A stretch of 28,517 bases of DNA from CAZEJK01 sp964512045 (GTDB lineage Bacteria; Acidobacteriota; Thermoanaerobaculia; Thermoanaerobaculales; Sulfomarinibacteraceae). Position numbers and translations under genes: made by a program. The DNA is taken from positions 1 through 28,517 of the forward strand of contig CAZEJK010000046.1 of the NCBI GenBank assembly GCA_964512045.1. Direction: 5' to 3'. The notes beneath the pieces are model-generated. The model ran no database searches. It saw only the letters and a program-made list of their open reading frames with translations, and had not been told where the DNA came from. Below are positions 23,583-28,517 of the stretch, in pieces (within the stretch, counting starts at the first letter, position 1; each line of letters begins with the position of its first letter).

Positions 23583-24656
23583 ATGCCGAGACAACCACTG
23601 TATGAAGCCACCACAGAACGGATCGAGATCCTCGACGCCGATGGGAACGTCGATCGGGCCCTGATGCCCGATCTGGACCCCGAGCGGATCCGCGAGGTGT
23701 ACAGCTCCATGGTGCTGATGCGCGCCTTCGACGACAAGGCGATCCGGCTGCAGCGCCAGGGCCGGATGGGCACCTGGGCGTCGATCGCCGGCCAGGAGGC
23801 CGCGCAGGCCGGCGTCGGCCTGGCGATGGACGAGGAGGACTGGCTGGTGCCGGCGTTTCGTGAGCACGGTCTGATGCTGATGCGCGGGATACCGGGCCAT
23901 CTTCTCTACGCCTACTGGGCCGGTGACGAGCGCGGCTCGGCGTACGCGCCCGAGACGCGGTGCTTGCCGATCGCGGTGCCGGTCGGTAGTCAGCACCAGC
24001 ACGGGGCCGGCTTGGGCCTGGCGTTCCGGTTGCGCTCCGAGCCCCACGTGGCGGTGACGTACGGTGGCGACGGCTCCACCTCGGAAGGTGATTTTCACGA
24101 GGCGGTGAACTTTGCTGCGGTCTTCAAGGCGCAGACGGTGTTTGTCATCCAGAACAACCAGTGGGCGATCTCGATCCCGTATGCGCAGCAGACCGCATCC
24201 GAGACCATCGCGCAGAAGGCGCATGCGTACGGGATCCCTGGCATCCAGGTGGATGGGAACGACATCTTCGCCGTGTACGTCGCGACCATGGAAGCTCTCG
24301 AGCGAGCGCGAGCAGGGGGCGGGCCGACCCTGATCGAGGCGTTGACCTACCGTCTCGGCGACCACACCACTGCGGATGAGGCAAGCCGCTACCGGTCCCC
24401 CGACGAGGTCGAGAGATGGCGGGCGAAGGACCCGATCGTGCGGCTGCGGAAGTACCTGACGGGCGAGGGCCTGTGGGATGACGAGCAGGAGGGTGTGTTG
24501 CTCGAGCAGGTGCAGGAGCGAGTCGACGCCGATGTCGCGGCGTACGAAGGGATGCCGCCGGCCGACCCGAGTGAGATGTTCTCGTCGATGTACGCCGATC
24601 TGCCGCCTCACGTGCGCGAGCAGATGGAGGAGCTGCGTCAGGAGCTGGGATCATGA
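23583..24656 (+). CDS. pdhA: Pyruvate dehydrogenase E1 component, alpha subunit
   Basis: A 357-residue thiamine diphosphate-binding subunit of the alpha2beta2 E1 enzyme that decarboxylates pyruvate. The TPP/Mg motif is GDGSTSEGDFHEAVNFA followed by QTVFVIQNNQWAIS, a textbook G-D-G-x(~25)-N-N. LPIAVPVGSQHQHGAGLGLA and TYRLGDHTTADEASRYR (phosphorylation-loop equivalent with the active-site His) are present, and QGRMGTWASIAGQEA opens the catalytic domain. Sequence pattern follows the Bacillus-type PdhA closely, so pyruvate rather than branched-chain keto acids is likely. GAGGGGGAC precedes the ATG. The 138-bp gap upstream contains no clear promoter. It overlaps pdhB by 4 bp. Confidence 0.94.
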   Translation: MPRQPLYEATTERIEILDADGNVDRALMPDLDPERIREVYSSMVLMRAFDDKAIRLQRQGRMGTWASIAGQEAAQAGVGLAMDEEDWLVPAFREHGLMLMRGIPGHLLYAYWAGDERGSAYAPETRCLPIAVPVGSQHQHGAGLGLAFRLRSEPHVAVTYGGDGSTSEGDFHEAVNFAAVFKAQTVFVIQNNQWAISIPYAQQTASETIAQKAHAYGIPGIQVDGNDIFAVYVATMEALERARAGGGPTLIEALTYRLGDHTTADEASRYRSPDEVERWRAKDPIVRLRKYLTGEGLWDDEQEGVLLEQVQERVDADVAAYEGMPPADPSEMFSSMYADLPPHVREQMEELRQELGS

Positions 24657-25663
24657 GCGGGGGACAGAACGTGACCAACGGAGCCACCGAGCGGCTGACG
24701 ATCGTACAGGGTGTGTGCGCGGCCATGCGCCAGGAAATGGAGCGCGACGACACGGTGCTCGTCCTCGGCGAGGATGTCGGAGTGGACGGTGGTGTCTTCC
24801 GTGCCACCGAGGGTTTACTGGAGGCGTTCGGGCCCGAGCGGGTTCTCGACACTCCGTTGTCGGAGAGCGCCATCGTCGGCGCCTCCGTGGGGCTGGCGGT
24901 CGGCGGGTTCCGGCCGGTGGCCGAGATCCAGTTCATGGGGTTCGTGTACCCGGCGGTGAACCAGCTGTTCTCGCACGTGGCGCGGCTGCGCAACCGGTCG
25001 CGTGGTAGGTTCTCGGTACCGATGGTGGTGCGGATGCCGTACGGTGGGGGGATCCATCCCCCGGAGCACCACTCCGAAAGCTACGAGGCGATGTTCTTGA
25101 ACACTCCAGGGATCAAGGTCGTGGTGCCATCGACGCCGTACGATGCCAAGGGGCTCCTGGCGGCCGCGATTCGTGACCCCGATCCGGTGCTGTTCATGGA
25201 GCCGAAGAAGATCTACCGTGCGTTTCGAGAGGTTGTGCCCAACGAGCCGTACACGGTGCCTCTGGGTCACGCAGCAGTGACGCGCGAGGGTACCGATGTG
25301 ACCGTCATCTCGTACGGAGCGATGGCACGCACCAGCCTGCAGGCTGCCGAGGCGCTGCAGCGGGACGGGATCTCGGTGGAGGTTGTGGACCTGCGGACGC
25401 TCAACCCGCTCGATCGGGACACGTTCATCGCGAGCGTGCAGAAGACGGGGCGCGCCGTGGTCGTGCACGAGGCCCCCAAGACGTGCGGTTTCGGCGCCGA
25501 GCTCGTGGCGCAGATCAACGAGCACGCTCTGCTGTACCTGCACGCGCCGGTGCAGCGGGTGGCCGGGTTCGATGTGACCTTTCCGCTGGCAAAGCTCGAG
25601 GCCCACTACCTGCCGCACCGTGACCGGATCGTGGCGGCGGTTCGGCGGACACTGGAGTTCTAG
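24653..25663 (+). CDS. pdhB: Pyruvate dehydrogenase E1 component, beta subunit
   Basis: A 336-residue transketolase-like E1 beta subunit. VLVLGEDVGVDGGVFRAT carries the Glu that activates TPP; RVLDTPLSESAIVGASVGLA and EIQFMGFVYPAVNQLF line the active site, and MPYGGGIHPPEHHSES contains the conserved histidine loop. The C-terminal domain begins near EVVDLRTLNPLDRDTF, with VVVHEAPKTCGFGAEL. All length and motif expectations are met. The ATG overlaps the pdhA stop (ATGA), which couples synthesis of the two E1 subunits in equal amounts. pdhC follows after 47 bp. Confidence 0.95.
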   Translation: MSGGQNVTNGATERLTIVQGVCAAMRQEMERDDTVLVLGEDVGVDGGVFRATEGLLEAFGPERVLDTPLSESAIVGASVGLAVGGFRPVAEIQFMGFVYPAVNQLFSHVARLRNRSRGRFSVPMVVRMPYGGGIHPPEHHSESYEAMFLNTPGIKVVVPSTPYDAKGLLAAAIRDPDPVLFMEPKKIYRAFREVVPNEPYTVPLGHAAVTREGTDVTVISYGAMARTSLQAAEALQRDGISVEVVDLRTLNPLDRDTFIASVQKTGRAVVVHEAPKTCGFGAELVAQINEHALLYLHAPVQRVAGFDVTFPLAKLEAHYLPHRDRIVAAVRRTLEF

Positions 25664-25710
25664 CGACCGGATCGGCTCCGAGGAGCCTCAGCAGCGATCA
25701 GGAGGCAACG

Positions 25711-27018
25711 ATGGCGTTTGTGTTCGAGTTCCCGGATGTGGGCGAGGGGATCCACGAGGGTACGGTGGTGGAGTGGCTGGTGGCCGTGGGCGAGACCGTC
25801 GCCGAGGACCAGCCGTTGCTGAAGGTGGAGACCGACAAGGCGGTGGTGGAGCTGCCGTCGCCTCGTGCCGGCGTGATCCTCAAGCTGCACGCCGGGGCCG
25901 GAGAGCTGATCGAGGTGGGCAATCCGCTGGTGACCCTCGGTGCAGAGGGTGAGAGCGTTGCGGAGGAGACCGAGGACGCCGAGCCCGCAGCTGCTCCCGA
26001 GGAGCGTGCTCCCCAGCCCAAGACTGCCGCCGCGCCATCTGCGACGGCCAAGCCTGCCTCGGACACCGGGTTGCCTCCGCTGGCAACCCCTCGGACCCGG
26101 GCGTTGGCGCGTCGTCTGGATGTGGATCTGAGATCGGTGTCAGGGACCGGGCCGGGCGGCAGGATCACGGACGAGGACGTGGAGCGGGCTGCCAGTGGCC
26201 CTGAGGAGGCGCCGGCGCCGGCCGCCGCACAGGAACCGTCAGCCGCCGCACCGGCTGCTCGAACGACCGCTGCTCCGTCCAAGCCCGAGGGGCGGCGAGA
26301 GACGACCGCAGAGGGCATGGTGGAGCGCATCCCGGCGACCCACCTGCGCACGGTGATCGCTCAGGCGATGCGCAGCTCGAAGGACATCTCAGCACACGTG
26401 ACGCACGTGGACGAGGCCGACGTGACCGATCTGGTGGCGGCCCACGCGTCGGTTCGCGAGAAGGTGGAGGCGGCCTACGACGTGCGGTTCACCCTGCTGC
26501 CGTTCTTCATCAAGGCGCTGGTGCGAGTGCTCCATGACCATCCACTGTTCAACGCCAGCTACGACGCGGACTCGGGCGAGATCCTCGTGAAGCGGTACTA
26601 CAACATCGGCGTCGCCGTCGATACGCCGGAGGGTCTGATCGTTCCGGTGCTGCGCGACGCTGACCGCAAGGACATGGTGACCATCGCTCGCGAGGTCTCC
26701 GATCTGGCGGCTCGCGCTCGCGAGCGGCAGCTGGGCTTGGATGAGCTGCGCGGCGGCACCTGCACAATCACCAACATCGGGCCGCTGGGCGGCGTCCTCG
26801 CCACCCCGATCATCCGCCAGCCGGAGCTGGCGATCGTCGGTCTGCACAAGATCCAGGAGCGTCCCGCCGTCGTTGATGGTGAGATCGCCATCCGCAAGCT
26901 GATGTACCTGAGTGTTTCGTTCGACCACCGGGTCATCGATGGTGCGCAGGCCGCCCGGTTCATGACCGACCTGGTCGGCCTCGTGTCCGACCCCGAGATG
27001 CTGCTGGTGAGGTCGTAA
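25711..27018 (+). CDS. pdhC: Dihydrolipoamide acetyltransferase (E2) of pyruvate dehydrogenase
   Basis: A 435-residue E2 core protein. Residues 1-76: one lipoyl domain with the lipoylated Lys43 in VETDKAVVE. Residues 77-120: Ala/Pro/Glu-rich swinging linker. Residues about 125-160: peripheral-subunit binding domain (ATPRTRALARRLDVDL, GTGPGGRITDEDVERA). A second Ala/Pro linker follows, then the catalytic domain from about 205, ending in SVSFDHRVIDGAQAARF with catalytic His406 and Asp410. It transfers acetyl from lipoamide to CoA and forms the complex core. A GGAGG lies six bases before the ATG. The stop is followed one base later by lpdA. Confidence 0.94.
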   Translation: MAFVFEFPDVGEGIHEGTVVEWLVAVGETVAEDQPLLKVETDKAVVELPSPRAGVILKLHAGAGELIEVGNPLVTLGAEGESVAEETEDAEPAAAPEERAPQPKTAAAPSATAKPASDTGLPPLATPRTRALARRLDVDLRSVSGTGPGGRITDEDVERAASGPEEAPAPAAAQEPSAAAPAARTTAAPSKPEGRRETTAEGMVERIPATHLRTVIAQAMRSSKDISAHVTHVDEADVTDLVAAHASVREKVEAAYDVRFTLLPFFIKALVRVLHDHPLFNASYDADSGEILVKRYYNIGVAVDTPEGLIVPVLRDADRKDMVTIAREVSDLAARARERQLGLDELRGGTCTITNIGPLGGVLATPIIRQPELAIVGLHKIQERPAVVDGEIAIRKLMYLSVSFDHRVIDGAQAARFMTDLVGLVSDPEMLLVRS

Positions 27019-27019
27019 G

Positions 27020-28441
27020 ATGGTCGTCGGCAGAGTTTCCCGTGGTTGTCAGGTTGTTGTCATCGGTGCGGGTCCCGGTGGCTACGTCGCGGCGATCCGG
27101 CTGGCACAGCTGGGCAAGGACGTGATCCTGGTCGAGAAGGAGGAGCGTCTTGGCGGCGTGTGTCTCAACGAGGGCTGCATCCCATCCAAGGCGCTGATCC
27201 ACGTTGCAGAGCTCGCCGAGGAGGCGCGTTCGTCGGCTCATATGGGCGTCCACGTCTCGGGGCTGGCGGTGGATCAGGACCAGATGGTGCGGTGGAAGGA
27301 CGGTGTCGTCCGGCGTCTGACCGGCGGCGTGCAGCTCCTGTGCGAGAAGAACGGCGTCGAGGTCGTCTACGGTGCAGCGCGGTTCCTGTCAGACCAGCAG
27401 CTCGAGGTGGCGTCGGAGGACGGCGGTCTGGAGATCCAGTTCGAGCAGGCGGTGATCGCCACCGGCTCCTCTCCGATGGTGCTCGGCGGCTTCGAGCCGG
27501 ACGGGCAGACCGTGGTGGGCTCGCGGGAGATGCTGTCGCTTGCATCGGTGCCGGAGCGGCTCGTGGTGATCGGCGGCGGCTACATCGGCCTCGAGCTCGG
27601 AAGCGTGTACGCGAGGCTGGGTTCGGACGTCTCGGTGGTCGAGATGCTGCCATCGCTGATTCCCGGCCAGGACCCCGAGGTGGGAAAGGCCCTCGAGAAG
27701 CGACTGAGCACGCTCGGTGTGCACCTGTACCTCGGGCACCGTGCCGTCGGGCTCGACCGCTCCACCGAGCCAGCCACCGTGCGGATCGCTCCGGAGGAAG
27801 GCGACGAGGTGGCGCTGCCGGCGGACGTGGTCATGGTGTCGATCGGACGCGTACCGAACAGCGGGGCGCTCGGTCTTGACGAGATCGGCGTGGCCATGGA
27901 TGAGCGAGGCTTCATCTCGGTGTCCGACCGGATGGAGACCTCGGTTCCTGGCATCTACGCGATCGGCGACGTTGTCGGTGAGCCGCTGCTCGCGCACAAG
28001 GCGTACCTTGAGGCCAAGGTTGCCGCCGAGGTGATCTGTGGTGAGCCGTCCGCGTTCGACACCACCTACGTGCCCGCGGTCATCTACACCGATCCGGAGG
28101 TGGCGTGGGTCGGCGTGTCCGAGAAGGAGGCCACCGAGCGCGGGATCGAGGTCGTCACCGGGACGTTTCCGTTCACGGCCTCCGGGCGGGCGATGACCCT
28201 GGAGTCGACCGACGGCTTCGTCAAGACCATCGCCGAGGCCTCCAGCAAGCGTCTTCTCGGTGTGATCGCAGTCGGCCGGGGCGTTTCAGAGCTGATCGCC
28301 GAGGCTGCGCTGGCGCTCGAGATGGGCGCGTTTCTCGAGGACCTTGCGTTGACGATCCATCCGCATCCGACCATGTCGGAGGGGCTGCTGGAGTCGGTCG
28401 AGATGGCGCTCGGTCAGGCGGTGCATGCGCTGAACCGGTAG
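27020..28441 (+). CDS. lpdA: Dihydrolipoyl dehydrogenase (E3)
   Basis: A 473-residue flavoprotein disulphide reductase that reoxidises dihydrolipoamide with NAD+. VVVIGAGPGGYVAAI is the FAD dinucleotide fold; GGVCLNEGCIPSKALIH holds the redox disulphide Cys48/Cys53; VVIGGGYIGLELGS is the NAD fold; GIYAIGDVVGEPLLAHKA is the second FAD segment; and HPHPTMSE at the C-terminus carries the catalytic His449 and Glu454. The ATG starts one base after the pdhC stop codon, using a ribosome site inside pdhC, so the four pdh genes form one coupled operon. No terminator with a T-tract is visible after the stop. Confidence 0.95.
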   Translation: MVVGRVSRGCQVVVIGAGPGGYVAAIRLAQLGKDVILVEKEERLGGVCLNEGCIPSKALIHVAELAEEARSSAHMGVHVSGLAVDQDQMVRWKDGVVRRLTGGVQLLCEKNGVEVVYGAARFLSDQQLEVASEDGGLEIQFEQAVIATGSSPMVLGGFEPDGQTVVGSREMLSLASVPERLVVIGGGYIGLELGSVYARLGSDVSVVEMLPSLIPGQDPEVGKALEKRLSTLGVHLYLGHRAVGLDRSTEPATVRIAPEEGDEVALPADVVMVSIGRVPNSGALGLDEIGVAMDERGFISVSDRMETSVPGIYAIGDVVGEPLLAHKAYLEAKVAAEVICGEPSAFDTTYVPAVIYTDPEVAWVGVSEKEATERGIEVVTGTFPFTASGRAMTLESTDGFVKTIAEASSKRLLGVIAVGRGVSELIAEAALALEMGAFLEDLALTIHPHPTMSEGLLESVEMALGQAVHALNR

Positions 28442-28517
28442 CGTCTCACGGAGCCGCATCTTCGAAAATTCGAAGCAAAGCGCCTGGGTTGAGTTTTAAG
28501 TTCTTAATTTTGAATTC
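28442..28517. other. A+T-rich palindromic end of the window
   Basis: After lpdA the base composition drops sharply: of the last 57 bases I count 20 G or C. It contains a perfect inverted repeat CTTCGAA/TTCGAAG (28460-28475), a second one TTAAG/CTTAA (28497-28508), and ends exactly with GAATTC. It could be a terminator or promoter region, the edge of acquired DNA, or a clone or contig boundary at an EcoRI site. Confidence 0.5.

Overview
This window is a G+C-rich bacterial chromosome segment, almost fully coding, with no rRNA, tRNA, phage, transposon or CRISPR signature that I can see. A lipobox protein, a periplasmic-type lytic transglycosylase, signal peptides and glycosyltransferases for surface polysaccharide suggest a Gram-negative envelope. 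Together with the E1-alpha/E1-beta type pyruvate dehydrogenase, the AddAB-type recombination nuclease and the ablAB pair, the content fits a free-living environmental bacterium such as an Acidobacteriota or deltaproteobacterial-type lineage. That placement is inference and the phylum is not resolved.

Layout. Positions 1-456 hold the C-terminal end of a membrane protein resembling PrsW proteases (+). Positions 482-6948 (-) hold addB then addA, overlapping by 4 bp: a double-nuclease helicase complex for double-strand break repair. Positions 7079-7576 (-) encode a small TPR protein and 7786-8070 (+) a small unknown protein. Positions 8146-10689 (-) encode an envelope group: a lipoprotein, a lytic transglycosylase and an LVIVD beta-propeller protein. 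Positions 10798-11493 (-) encode a YggS-family PLP-binding protein. Positions 11538-13783 (-) are ablB and ablA, which make the compatible solute N-epsilon-acetyl-beta-lysine from lysine. They lie behind a good sigma70-type promoter and an unusually long, hairpin-rich leader of about 267 nt. Positions 14137-16045 hold a DUF4442 hotdog protein (-), trmO (+) and an unknown 326-residue protein (-) that overlaps trmO tail to tail. Positions 16267-18126 (+) encode an MscS-type channel with a large extra N-terminal domain.

Positions 18255-23444 (+) form a tight overlapping run: a PIG-L deacetylase/GT2/coiled-coil fusion, a GT4 glycosyltransferase, a GT2 glycosyltransferase, and a lipoate ligase/octanoyltransferase family protein. 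Positions 23583-28441 (+) are pdhA, pdhB, pdhC and lpdA, a complete pyruvate dehydrogenase complex. The lipoyl-attachment gene just upstream probably serves the lipoyl lysine of PdhC. The last ~75 bases become abruptly A+T-rich and palindromic and end in GAATTC.

Most genes belong to known families. The best candidates for something undescribed are the structured leader of ablA, the three-part PIG-L/GT2/coiled-coil fusion and its coupling to a lipoyl-transfer gene, and the unknown 326-residue family. I found no clear defence system or mobile element.
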